Below are positions 9,113-17,624 of a stretch of 64,000 bases of DNA, piece after piece. The notes beneath the pieces were generated by a model. It saw only the letters and a program-made list of their open reading frames with translations. It was not told the DNA's origin and searched no databases. Each line of letters begins with the position of its first letter. Positions within the stretch are counted from its first letter, which is position 1. A program made the translations under genes and the position numbers. The DNA comes from GCA-2684655 sp045105235 (GTDB lineage: Bacteria > Planctomycetota > UBA1135 > UBA2386), in contig JBGCDH010000001.1 in NCBI GenBank assembly GCA_045105235.1, forward strand, positions 1 to 64,000, written 5' to 3'.

Positions 9113-10210
9113 GTGAAAGCCTCTCCCTACGTAGCTCTCGCACTTCTAGGCACTGGCCTGGTCGCCCAAAACAACCCGTTCGTGGTCTTTCCGCAGGACC
9201 CCGAACGCCAAGCCGTGACGTCCGCATCCTACGTGCGCCGGCCCGACTGGAACCGCCAGGCCGAGGGCTTCCAGGAAGTCTCGACCGACTGGTTCCGCGG
9301 TGTTGGCAACCTAGGCGGCGCAGCCCTCGCCTTTGGCTTCTACCACTGGGCCGGCGACCTCGATGCGCTGACCGCTGAAAGCTACGACATCATCCTGCGC
9401 ACGGCCGATGCCCAGGGTCAGCCGGACACCTCGCCCGCGGGCGTCATCGTCGAAGTGACCAACCTGTCGCTGCCGACCGACCCAGCTGGCGGCAACGCGG
9501 GCTGGATCGTGACCGACACCTTCGCGACGCCCGCGATTCTGCCAACCGACGCAACCTGGTTCCAAGGACTGCGGCTGCCGGCCAACCCAGCTTGGCCGAG
9601 CGGCACACCGGCCGACGGCCACTCGATCTGGTCGGCGGACACTCTTTCGATCGGCACCCCCGCCACCGTCGGCGAAAACGCTCGTCTCAACGCGCCCCCC
9701 GTCACGTGGGCCGTCACCGCAAACGGCAGCTTCCTGCAGACGGAGTGGACCTACATCATGGGTACGCTTGTTCAGCACCCGACCATGCACATCGGCGGCA
9801 TCGACCCGAGCAGTAGCCGCACAGGTAGCGGCATCGTCGGAGATCCAAGCTACGGCATGGCCGGCCTGTTCCCCGACATCTCAGGCGCCCCGCGCTCGGA
9901 TGGGCTCGACCTGCGCATCCAAGACAACGTCATGCCGAACGGTATCGGCGTCTTCTTCGGAGCCGCAGGCTGGTGGAACGGCCCGGCGACGCAGATCCTG
10001 CCGTTTACCGGCGACATCCAGGTCGACCTGACAACCCTGGTCCCAATCGGGTTTGCGCTGCCGGTCAACGGCGCAGCGACGCTGCCCATCGTAACGCCGG
10101 GCTCGCTATCGCCGGCGCTGATGGGCAGTGAGTTCATGTTCCAAGGCATGATGTTCGACCCTGCAACAGGTGGCGGAGCGCTGTCGAACGCACAGGTGAC
10201 GAGCCTGTGA
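9113..10210 (+). CDS. Secreted protein of unknown function
   Basis: I chose GTG at 9113 (AAGGA about 12 nt upstream), which gives a clean signal peptide, MKASPYVALALLGTGLVAQ, followed by a 345-residue mature part. An ATG at 9050 would add 21 residues ahead of the signal. The mature protein is rich in Gly, Pro, Trp and Asp with beta-type alternation and has no recognisable catalytic motif. The composition suggests an extracellular or periplasmic beta-rich protein. It overlaps the next gene by 4 nt (GTGA), so the pair is probably co-translated. Confidence 0.65.
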   Translation: MKASPYVALALLGTGLVAQNNPFVVFPQDPERQAVTSASYVRRPDWNRQAEGFQEVSTDWFRGVGNLGGAALAFGFYHWAGDLDALTAESYDIILRTADAQGQPDTSPAGVIVEVTNLSLPTDPAGGNAGWIVTDTFATPAILPTDATWFQGLRLPANPAWPSGTPADGHSIWSADTLSIGTPATVGENARLNAPPVTWAVTANGSFLQTEWTYIMGTLVQHPTMHIGGIDPSSSRTGSGIVGDPSYGMAGLFPDISGAPRSDGLDLRIQDNVMPNGIGVFFGAAGWWNGPATQILPFTGDIQVDLTTLVPIGFALPVNGAATLPIVTPGSLSPALMGSEFMFQGMMFDPATGGGALSNAQVTSL

Positions 10211-10722
10211 GCAGCGACGGCGCAGCTTTGCGGGCAGCCGGCGCCCTCGTGGCGCTGATGGCTGTCGCCGGTCTCGCGGCGTGGTCGCTCGGCGTCTTTG
10301 CCGCGGCCGCACCGCCTCCCGATGGCACTTCCGCACACGAACAGACCGTGCGCAACAAGGCCCAGGACGGCAGCGTGCCAGCAGCGAAAGCAGACTTGCG
10401 CCCCAGCCACGAAGTGGCCCCATCCGCCGCAAGCTCCGACTCCGCGCCGGCGACGCTCCTGCTACCCGACGGCAGCGAGGTCCCGACTCTCAACGGAGCC
10501 ACCGGCGCCAAACCGCTGGCCGACGTTTGGCCAAAACAGCGACCATGGAGCCCGATCGTTGGCGTCGAACGCTCGACGCTCGGCGTCGACTGGTACGTGC
10601 ACGCCGACGGCACACGAACCACGACCCAGATGCGCTGGCGTGCCGACCTCGGCCGCGACGACGCGCTGACCCGCATAGCGGAAGTCGCGCCGGACCAACC
10701 GGCCGTGCCGCGCTCAAAATAG
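10207..10722 (+). CDS. Membrane-anchored hypothetical protein
   Basis: A 171-residue protein starting with GTG inside the stop of the preceding gene (GTGA overlap). Residues 8-34 form one hydrophobic helix (AAGALVALMAVAGLAAW), then a low-complexity Ala/Pro/Ser linker. A short C-terminal region (GVERSTLGVDWYVHADGTRTTTQMRW) follows. It looks like a single-pass protein with an extracytoplasmic domain. No family recognised. Coupling to the upstream secreted protein suggests that the two work together. Confidence 0.55.
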   Translation: MSSDGAALRAAGALVALMAVAGLAAWSLGVFAAAAPPPDGTSAHEQTVRNKAQDGSVPAAKADLRPSHEVAPSAASSDSAPATLLLPDGSEVPTLNGATGAKPLADVWPKQRPWSPIVGVERSTLGVDWYVHADGTRTTTQMRWRADLGRDDALTRIAEVAPDQPAVPRSK

Positions 10723-10753
10723 CCCGGCGGCACGTGCGCGCGCCCGCGGTCCT

Positions 10754-11326
10754 CTACTGCGGCAGACCCCAGGCGATCGTGCCGTTGATCGTCAGGACGC
10801 CCGTGGAGGCACCCGTCGGGTCGACTTCGACATCGTCAAACGTGATCGTCTGCTGCGCGTCGTCAAACGACAGGCCCGCGCAAAACGAACACGTAAAGTC
10901 GTAGTTTACACCCTGACGGATCACGGTCATCGAGATCGCCGTCAGGCCGGTCGCCGCCACGTCGTCGATGACGTTGATGACAAACGCATTGAGCGGATCG
11001 CCCAGCGTCGTGTTGTCAAAGACACCGCCGGGCGTCTGGCCCGCGTCGTATTCGAAGCCGGAGACGCGCGAGCCGGCATCCAGACAGTAGTAGGTGCGGA
11101 CCGAGCCAGGGCCGTTGACCCGCGCAACGTCGCCGATCGTCAGCACGTCCCCGATAGCGCTCGTGTCCGCCCCCGAAATCTGCAGCTCGCCGCTGGCGAC
11201 GAACTGCCCCGGCGTTGCTTGACCGGAAGAGCCGCCGCCCCCGCCGCTGCAGCTGCCTGCAAGAGTGAGCGCCGCGACGGAAAGCACGGCGAATGTCGAC
11301 GAACGAAATCTGGTCGAATGGATCAT
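10754..11326 (-). CDS. Hypothetical lipoprotein
   Basis: A 190-residue protein. The ATG at 11326 gives MIHSTRFRSSTFAVLSVAAL, followed by LAGSC, a good lipobox, and a Gly-rich tether (SGGGGGSSG). The frame is open to 11458, but the extension ahead of the signal is not export-like. The mature part is beta-rich and contains CSFCAG plus one further Cys (YYCLDAG). No known domain recognised. It is convergent with the upstream plus-strand pair (31 bp between stops). Confidence 0.6.
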   Translation of the reverse strand: MIHSTRFRSSTFAVLSVAALTLAGSCSGGGGGSSGQATPGQFVASGELQISGADTSAIGDVLTIGDVARVNGPGSVRTYYCLDAGSRVSGFEYDAGQTPGGVFDNTTLGDPLNAFVINVIDDVAATGLTAISMTVIRQGVNYDFTCSFCAGLSFDDAQQTITFDDVEVDPTGASTGVLTINGTIAWGLPQ

Positions 11327-11838
11327 AGGTGGGGTAGTCAGGGAGCGATCAAATGCCTGCCGACCTCGCGTCAGCTGGCATACCAGACCGAAGGAGTGAT
11401 CGATCCGCCTGTGACGGATTGCACACGAAAATCCCTGCGTCGATGCCGCCAACGGCAAGCCCTATTCGGCTCCCCCGATGCCGGTTTCGTCTGGCCGATC
11501 CGCGTCTGCGGCCGAGCCGCGAACCGCGACCTCGGTGTAGAGCTTGCGCACCAGCGACCCATGGTCGGCAAACGCTGCCAAGTAGTGCGACACCGGCGCC
11601 AGACCACCGGGCGACTCACGATCCGAGAGCAGCCTGCTTAAGATGTGTAGCGCCACCGCACTATTGGTATCCAACGGACCTCGCCCTCCAAGGTGGCCGC
11701 GATGCCCATGCGGCACAGCCTAGCCACAGTGCAGAAGGAGCTACGGCCGCCGCTGTGACAAAAAACGAAGCGCGCGCCAACAGAGAAGTTTGCGAGGCAC
11801 TTCCGAGCAGCCGGGCGAATGGCAGCTATGCTCCTCGC
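11327..11838. other. 512-bp intergenic region between a lipoprotein gene and a sigma-factor gene
   Basis: The divergent promoters of the lipoprotein gene and the ECF sigma-factor gene must lie here. I see no tRNA, clear hairpin array or consensus promoter. The only plausible coding stretch is the 84-codon minus-strand frame at 11462-11716, listed separately at low confidence. The sigma-factor frame is open upstream through most of this region, but its translation there is Arg/Pro/Ala-rich and not protein-like. Confidence 0.4.
11462..11716 (-). CDS. Possible small hypothetical protein
   Basis: An 84-codon open frame with balanced amino-acid content. Its middle (VALHILSRLLSDRESPGGL, then VSHYLAAFADHGSLVRKLYTEV) could form amphipathic helices, unlike the Arg/Ala/Pro-rich shadows nearby. 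There is no clear ribosome-binding site and no family I recognise. It may equally be a chance frame in an otherwise gene-free interval. Confidence 0.25.
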   Translation of the reverse strand: MPHGHRGHLGGRGPLDTNSAVALHILSRLLSDRESPGGLAPVSHYLAAFADHGSLVRKLYTEVAVRGSAADADRPDETGIGGAE

Positions 11839-12474
11839 ATGGAGCCAGCGGAAGAGCACCAGCCCAACGATCCGACGGTCGAAGACCTACGCGCTGGGCT
11901 TGCTCCCGGCGGTGACGAGGAGCGGATGCAGCGCGCCCACGACAAGCTTTCCGGTCTCCTGCTGCCGGTGGCGCGGCGTTGCATCCGCAACCTGAAGCGG
12001 CACGACACCAGCCCGGAAGACATCGTTCAGGATGCTTGGATCGCATGCCTCAACCCCACCGACGGCGTCCGCAGCCTCGACTCCGTGCTGAGCGCGCCCG
12101 ACTGCACGACCCGCCAGGTAACTGCATACATGTCGGTCGCCGTGCGCCGACGCGCCAAGGATGTGATGCAAGCCATCACCAACCAGCGCCGCGTGAGCGT
12201 CGCCGGCAACGTACCGGAGGACCCTCATCCCGCGACCGGCATCGTGACCCGCCTGTTTCGCAAGGAGCGCAGCTCCGAAGTTCTTCGGGTCATCGAAGAA
12301 CTCGGCGAAGAGCTTGCCGACGCCTGGACCCTGCGCATCATCGAGGGATCGTCGTATGCGGACATCGCCATCGTGCAGAGCATCAGCCAAGACCTGGCCC
12401 GCCAGCGCGTGCACCGCGCCAAAGACAAGATCCGCGCGCGCCTGCCCGAGAGCATGTCCGACGAACTGAGTTGA
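11839..12474 (+). CDS. ECF-like RNA polymerase sigma factor
   Basis: A 211-residue protein. Residues about 35-70 (LLPVARRCIRNLKRHDTSPED, then IVQDAWIACLN) match sigma region 2, where the ...EDIVQDAW... motif binds core polymerase and the -10 element. The C-terminal part (EELADAWTLRIIEGSSYADIA, then RQRVHRAKDKIRARL) is the region 4 helix-turn-helix. ATG 11839 was chosen because upstream translation is not protein-like. The gene is convergent with a Ser/Thr kinase gene, with 4 bp between their stops. In planctomycetes ECF sigma factors are commonly encoded beside such kinases, so phosphorylation control in place of an anti-sigma factor is a reasonable inference. Confidence 0.75.
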   Translation: MEPAEEHQPNDPTVEDLRAGLAPGGDEERMQRAHDKLSGLLLPVARRCIRNLKRHDTSPEDIVQDAWIACLNPTDGVRSLDSVLSAPDCTTRQVTAYMSVAVRRRAKDVMQAITNQRRVSVAGNVPEDPHPATGIVTRLFRKERSSEVLRVIEELGEELADAWTLRIIEGSSYADIAIVQSISQDLARQRVHRAKDKIRARLPESMSDELS

Positions 12475-12478
12475 GCGC

Positions 12479-15205
12479 TCAGCGCACCGCGCGCAAGCCG
12501 CGCGACGGGCGAAAACCGAGTGCCGGCTGCGTCGCAGTTGGGCGCAACCGCGCCCGCTTGCCGCTGCGCAGGTCCCAAGGATCCTGCTCGTACGAACCAC
12601 CGCGGTGGGCGCGCAGCGCCATGCCCACCCGAATCCCTCGCAGCCCCGAACCTGGCGCGGCGACCCAATCCCCGTACGGTTGCCCAGAGTCTAGGCACCA
12701 CTCACTGATGTTGCCGTGCATGTCGAAGAGGCCGAACGGATTGGCCGCGAACGACCCCACCGGCGCCGCCAAGCGATAGCCATCGTCGTAGCCGTCGCGC
12801 CTTTGGGTTTTGCCGCCGTAGTTGGCGTGCCCGCGCAGCTTCTTCCAGTGCCAGCCGCACGAAAACGGCGAACTTGTGCCCGCGCGGCATGCGTACTCCC
12901 ATTGCGCTTCCGTCGGCAGGGCGAGATCCCACATGCGGCAAACGCGCTCAGCGTCGTCCCACGAAACCGAACCCTGCGGCTCGCGCGCTCGCAGCCGCTC
13001 GCCAACAGAGACTCGCTTGACCTCAACGCAACGCTCGTATTGGGCGCAATGGACTTCGAACTTCGACATCAAGAATGCGTCGAGCGTGACCTCGTGCACC
13101 GGCCGCTCGTCGGCCAGCCCCAGGCCGTAGTTGTTGGCGATAAGCTGGCCTTCGCCGTTGAGCGAGCGATGCACGCCCATGCGAAAGGTTGCCCCCGGCA
13201 GCAGCACCAGCACGAGTCCTTCGACGCCGGCGTCCCCGAGCGTCACGTGGCCCGGGCCAAGCCTCTCCCCCGTCCATTCAGGCCGCTCGCCACTCGCCAT
13301 GTGCCATAGCTCGAGCAGACCGCTGGTCCGGTCATACCCCAGCGGCACGAGGCCTGGAATCGGCTCCATCACCACGCCTGCGTAGAGTGGCTGCGACTGG
13401 AGATAGCTCTGCGCCCAAGCCCAGGCATCGACATCCTGACCGCCCAAGCGAGCGGCGAACGAACGCGCCAGCTCCATTCGATGCTGCAGCGCCGCGACGG
13501 TATTGGTGTTGACCACGTCGGGCTCGGCAAGCCGATCGAGCTGTAGCACGTAGTCGCGCAGCGCATCGTGCCGGATCTGCAGGTCGTAGTCGGCAAAGGT
13601 ATAGGTGTATCTCGTCGCAACCCGATCGAGGATGCGCTGTCGATAGGCTCCCCGCTTCTCCGACAGCGCCCCCGCCGCCATTTCGTGTCGGAGCTCTGCA
13701 AGGTTGGCATACTCCAACGCGTAGATTTCGCCGTCACGTTCGCGATCCAAATCGCTTTGCGGCTCCGCCTGACGCCGTATCCGGTCGAGATCCGAACGCC
13801 GCTCCGGCGCTTCGGCAAGCATGCGCCGAGCCCGCTCGAGCCACTTTTCAAAGCGCGGGATGCGCGCCGGGACCGGCGCCACGAGCTCCGACTTCGCCTG
13901 GGCGATCAACGCCTCAAAAGCCGGCTTGCCGGCCAGCTGATCGCTGCGCTGTCGCATGCGATCTGCGCGCACAGCCGCCAGCACGGCAACGACAGCAACG
14001 GTCACCAGCAGGCTCGCCGCCGCCGCAATCGTCGTCGCCCAGCCGCGATTCCGGCGCGACCACATCCACACCTTCCGCGCCGCACTCGGTCGCCTGGCCC
14101 TGATCGGTTCCCCAAGCCGAACACGGCGCAGCTCGCCCGCCAGCATCGCCGCCGAGGAATAGCGCTGCTCGCGCGCACCGTTCATGGCGGTCGCCACGAC
14201 AACCGCCAGGTCGCGCGATACCTCGGGGCGAAGACGCCGCAGATCCGGCGGCGATGCCTGCAGAATCTCTTGATGGATCAACGCGTCGGCTGGCCCCCGA
14301 TACGGTGGCCTGCCGGCGAGAGCCTCATACAGCGTCACGCCGAGTGAGTAGACATCCGTGCGCGCATCGGGTTCGACGCCGCCAATCTGCTCGGGCGACA
14401 GGTAGAACGGCGTGCCCAGAATCTCGTCGTGCGCGGTCAACCCTACGCTCTGCCGATCGCGCTCCCGTGCAATGCCGAAATCGACAAGCACGGCTTGCTG
14501 GTCGTCTTCGCGAATCATGATGTTGGCCGGCTTGACGTCGCGATGCACAACACCGCGCGCATGCGCATGCTCGAGGGCTTCGGCAACCTGCTCCAGCAAG
14601 CCGAGAACTTCGTCGACGGCCACCCGTGAGCCGCCCTCACGATGCTTGCCGCCGTCATTCTGCCTCGCGCGCGCAAGCCGGTCCGCAAACGACTCGCCGC
14701 GCACATAGTCCATCGCGAACCAGAGCCACTGATCCTCCGTGCCGTGGTCGCTGACGCTGCACAAGCCGGCGTGGTCGAGCTTGGATACCGTTTTGGCCTC
14801 GTCGAGAAACCTGCGCCGAGCCGCTTCGCTGGCGGACCCCCCGTTGAGCACCTTGAGCGCAAACGTCCGGTCGAGCCCATCGCGAACCGCCTTCAGCACC
14901 TGGGCCTGGCCACCCTTGCCGATCTTGTCGGTCCATTCGAACGGCCCGAACCGCTTCGGAAGATCGTCTGCACCGTCTCCCACTCCCGTGACCAGCTTGC
15001 GATATTCCTGCTGCAGCTCGGCGACGCACCCAGGGTGCTCGATTCGGTAGCGGGCCAAATAGTGCCCCAGAGCCTGTAGCGCACCGGCCTGCTCGTCGCG
15101 AATGATCTGATTCAGCGCAACACCAAGCCGCAGCTCAGCCCCCTCGTCAGGCGCCGAATCAGGCTGCTCGGGAGTGTCTGGTTGGTCTGGTCGCTCGCTT
15201 CCCAT
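12479..15205 (-). CDS. Ser/Thr protein kinase with C-terminal FGE-sulfatase-like domain
   Basis: A 908-residue membrane kinase. The kinase domain spans about 87-350 with a Gly loop (IGKGGQAQV), ATP Lys118 (FALKVL), HRDVKPAN at 221-228, DFG at 242-244 and SPE at 270-272, so all catalytic elements are present. One transmembrane helix follows near 390-410 (TTIAAAASLLVTVAVVAVL). A linker of about 230 helical residues leads to a formylglycine-generating-enzyme-like domain at about 650-905 (LPTEAQWEYACRAGTSSPF, NPFGLFDMHGNISEWCLD, RGGSYEQD). In kinases this domain usually acts in sensing or binding, not as an oxidase. Met at 15205 is chosen over 15388 because the longer form would cover the divergent aminotransferase start. 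Likely partner: the convergent sigma factor. Confidence 0.85.
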   Translation of the reverse strand: MGSERPDQPDTPEQPDSAPDEGAELRLGVALNQIIRDEQAGALQALGHYLARYRIEHPGCVAELQQEYRKLVTGVGDGADDLPKRFGPFEWTDKIGKGGQAQVLKAVRDGLDRTFALKVLNGGSASEAARRRFLDEAKTVSKLDHAGLCSVSDHGTEDQWLWFAMDYVRGESFADRLARARQNDGGKHREGGSRVAVDEVLGLLEQVAEALEHAHARGVVHRDVKPANIMIREDDQQAVLVDFGIARERDRQSVGLTAHDEILGTPFYLSPEQIGGVEPDARTDVYSLGVTLYEALAGRPPYRGPADALIHQEILQASPPDLRRLRPEVSRDLAVVVATAMNGAREQRYSSAAMLAGELRRVRLGEPIRARRPSAARKVWMWSRRNRGWATTIAAAASLLVTVAVVAVLAAVRADRMRQRSDQLAGKPAFEALIAQAKSELVAPVPARIPRFEKWLERARRMLAEAPERRSDLDRIRRQAEPQSDLDRERDGEIYALEYANLAELRHEMAAGALSEKRGAYRQRILDRVATRYTYTFADYDLQIRHDALRDYVLQLDRLAEPDVVNTNTVAALQHRMELARSFAARLGGQDVDAWAWAQSYLQSQPLYAGVVMEPIPGLVPLGYDRTSGLLELWHMASGERPEWTGERLGPGHVTLGDAGVEGLVLVLLPGATFRMGVHRSLNGEGQLIANNYGLGLADERPVHEVTLDAFLMSKFEVHCAQYERCVEVKRVSVGERLRAREPQGSVSWDDAERVCRMWDLALPTEAQWEYACRAGTSSPFSCGWHWKKLRGHANYGGKTQRRDGYDDGYRLAAPVGSFAANPFGLFDMHGNISEWCLDSGQPYGDWVAAPGSGLRGIRVGMALRAHRGGSYEQDPWDLRSGKRARLRPTATQPALGFRPSRGLRAVR

Positions 15206-15232
15206 CGCCGACACCGTATCGTCTGCTGGCTC

Positions 15233-16351
15233 ATGCCGGTTCCCCTGATCGATCTCACCCGCAACAAGGCGCAACTCGCCGAAGTCGAAGCAGCCGTCGT
15301 GCGCGTTGTGCGCAGCGGCCAATACATCCTCGGCCCCGAAGTCGAGAACCTCGAGAAGGAGCTCGCGACCTATCTCGGCTGCCGACACGCCCTGTCGATG
15401 TCATCGGGCACCGACGCACTGCTCGCGCCGATGATGGCGATGGGCATCCAGCCCGGCGACGAGGTGCTGCTGCCGACGTATTCGTTCTTCGCAACGGCTG
15501 GCACGGTTGCGCGCATGGGCGCGACGCCCGTCTTTGTCGACTCCGAGCCGACGTTCAAAAACATCGACCCACAAAAGCTCGAAGAGGCGATCAAGCGCTG
15601 CAAGAACCCGAAGGCGGTTGTCGGTGTGCACCTGTTTGGCGCCGCATTCGACGTCGACGCCATCGTCTCTATTTGTCGTCGATACAGCCTGCCGCTGATC
15701 GAAGATGCCGCACAAGCGATTGGCACAAAGCACCAGGGGCGCATGCTCGGCGGCGCCGGCTTATGCGCCGGCTGGTCGACGTTTCCGACCAAGAATTTCG
15801 GCGGCATCGGCGACGGTGGCTTTCTGACCACCGACGACTCCGACTTCTACGAGAAGGTCAAACTGCTGCGCAACCACGGCATGGCGGCGCAGTACATGCA
15901 CCACACCATCGGCGGCAACTTCCGCATGGACGCGCTGCAGGCTGCGACGCTGCGCATCAAGCTTCGCTCGATGGAGGACGTCACCGAAGCGCGACGCCAA
16001 AACGCCGAAAACTACCGGCGCCTGTTTGCCGAGGCCGACCTGATGGAATGGGCCGAGCTGCCGACCGACACCGATCGCCACGCCTACCACCAGTTTGTTC
16101 TGCACGTGCCCGAAGACCGGCGCGATGCGGCGATCTCGCACCTCCGCCAGCAGGGCATTGGCTGCGCCGTCTACTACCCGGTGCCGTTCCATCGCCAGCC
16201 GTGCTTTGAGTATCTCGGCTGCGACAAGGACGCGTTCCCGGTCGCCGACGAAGCCAGCCGGCGGGCCCTGGCACTGCCGATTTTCCAAGGCCTCTCCGAG
16301 GCCGAACAAATCGATGTCGTCGGCGCGCTGAAGAACTTCGTGCGTAAATAG
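15233..16351 (+). CDS. DegT/DnrJ/EryC1-type sugar aminotransferase
   Basis: A 372-residue PLP enzyme of the DegT/DnrJ/EryC1/StrS family, which transaminates nucleotide-linked keto-sugars for surface glycans or modified sugars. Family features: PLIDLTRN start, SSGTDALL (58-65) for phosphate binding, EDAAQAIG (157-164) and the PLP Lys187 in FPTKNFGGIGDGG, then NFRMDALQAA. Length is normal for the family. The start at 15233 lies only 27 bp from the divergent kinase start. No other sugar-nucleotide genes lie nearby, so the substrate cannot be named. Confidence 0.9.
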   Translation: MPVPLIDLTRNKAQLAEVEAAVVRVVRSGQYILGPEVENLEKELATYLGCRHALSMSSGTDALLAPMMAMGIQPGDEVLLPTYSFFATAGTVARMGATPVFVDSEPTFKNIDPQKLEEAIKRCKNPKAVVGVHLFGAAFDVDAIVSICRRYSLPLIEDAAQAIGTKHQGRMLGGAGLCAGWSTFPTKNFGGIGDGGFLTTDDSDFYEKVKLLRNHGMAAQYMHHTIGGNFRMDALQAATLRIKLRSMEDVTEARRQNAENYRRLFAEADLMEWAELPTDTDRHAYHQFVLHVPEDRRDAAISHLRQQGIGCAVYYPVPFHRQPCFEYLGCDKDAFPVADEASRRALALPIFQGLSEAEQIDVVGALKNFVRK

Positions 16352-16420
16352 CGGCCTCGGCAGACAACGCCAGGACGACCGTTCTGTGGGCGATCTCCCC
16401 CGCTGCGCGTAGCACGCGCC

Positions 16421-17572
16421 ATGCACAGAACTCCCTTCCTCCTCGCGGCCCTGGCGGGCGCCGTGCTCGCCGGTTTGGCGCAGGCCCAGCGCGGCGGGCG
16501 CGATCCCGCCAGCATGCTCAGCCGGTTTGACGCCAACAAGGACGGCAAGCTGACCAAGGACGAAGTCCAAAACGAGCGCATGTGGCGCCGCCTCGCCACC
16601 GCCGACAAGAACGGCGACGGCACCATCAACCAAGAAGAGCTGGAGGCGATGCCGCAGCGCGGCCGAGGCCGAGGCCGAGGCAGGAACGGAGGTCGGGGAC
16701 GCGGCCAGGAAAGCGGCGAAGCCGCATGGAAGTTCCTGTCCGGCAAGTACGACGCCGACAAGGACGGCAAGCTGACCAAGGAAGAATACGGCCGCGACGA
16801 AGCGACGTTTGCCCGACTCGATCGCGACGGCGACGGGGTGGTCACCGCAGCTGACTGGCAGGTCGAGGCGCCTCGTGGCCGGCGGGGCGGGCGTCGTGGT
16901 GCCAGAGGTAGGGGTGCCGGAGGACGGGCCGAACAACCCGCCGCTCCAAAAGCTGGCGACAGCGCGCCCGACTTCGAACTGACGCTCGTCACCGACGCCA
17001 AGCAAAAGGTCAAGCTGTCGAGCTTTGCCGACAAGCAGGCCGTCGCGCTGATCTTTGGCAGCTGCACTTGAGGACCGTTCGTGCGCTCAGCTGGTCAGCT
17101 GAAGCAACTGCACAAGGAATACGGCAGCGACGTCGCCTTCTTCTTCGTCTACTGCCGTGAGGCACACCCTGTCGACGGCAACTCGCCGAACGCACAAGCC
17201 ACCGTTGAAGATCCGCTCACGACCGAAGAGCGCCGAGGCGTCGCCGCCAAGTTTGTCGCCGAAGTGGGCTTTGCAATGCCGGCCCTTCTCGACCAAGTCG
17301 ACGACGCGGTGAGCAAGGCCTACGCATCCCACCCAGATCGCCTCTACCTCATTGGCCGCAACGGCAAAGTCGCTTTCGCTGGGGATCGTGGCCCCATGGG
17401 CTTCAAGCCCAACGAGCTGCGCAAGGCGATTGAGACCGAGCTTGGTGGCAAAGGCGACGTCAAAGGAGAAGGCGGCGGCGAAGGCAACGGCGAAGCGAAG
17501 GCAGCGAACAACGCAAAGCCCGAGCACCCGATCACAGGCGGCGGCGAAGCGAAGCGCGGCGGCCAGAAGTAG
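16421..17572 (+). CDS. EF-hand and iodothyronine-deiodinase-like selenoprotein (Sec at TGA 17069-17071)
   Basis: Read through one in-frame TGA, this gene encodes 383 residues. A signal peptide (1-22, ending LAQAQ) exports it. Four EF-hand loops follow: 37-48, 62-73, 111-122 and 134-145, each with Asp/Asn ligands and central Gly. Arg-Gly-rich linkers lie after loops 2 and 4. Residues about 176-345 form a thioredoxin-fold redoxin domain. TGA is codon 217 in FGSCT-U-GPF, the deiodinase active-site motif (FGSCTUPPF), and downstream CREAHPVDG matches the conserved EAHxxDG of deiodinases. A SECIS-like hairpin sits just after the TGA. Conceptually broken, the halves would be 16421-17071 and a fragment from 17081. 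Redox function is inferred; an iodinated substrate is not implied. The C-terminal tail is low-complexity Gly/Glu/Lys. Confidence 0.85.
17085..17105 (+). promoter_or_regulatory. Candidate bacterial SECIS element
   Basis: A hairpin just downstream of the in-frame TGA: TCAGCT (17087-17092), loop GGTC (17093-17096), AGCTGA (17097-17102), extended by GC/GC with a bulged A at 17103. The loop starts 21 nt after the TGA. Bacterial SECIS elements sit at similar distances and the E. coli fdhF element also shows GGUC in its apical loop, which SelB contacts. This supports selenocysteine insertion at 17069-17071. Confidence 0.7.
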
Positions 17573-17624
17573 AGCGGGCTGCCCAACGTTTTGATGGGCT
17601 TGTTACGGGTGGCGGCGACTCGCG

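Noticed and set aside
17069..17071. TGA as a real stop, giving an EF-hand protein plus a separate redoxin gene starting at GTG 17081
   Set aside because: The second half would lack its active site and first beta strands, and the TGA sits exactly at the Sec position of the deiodinase motif with a SECIS-like hairpin after it.
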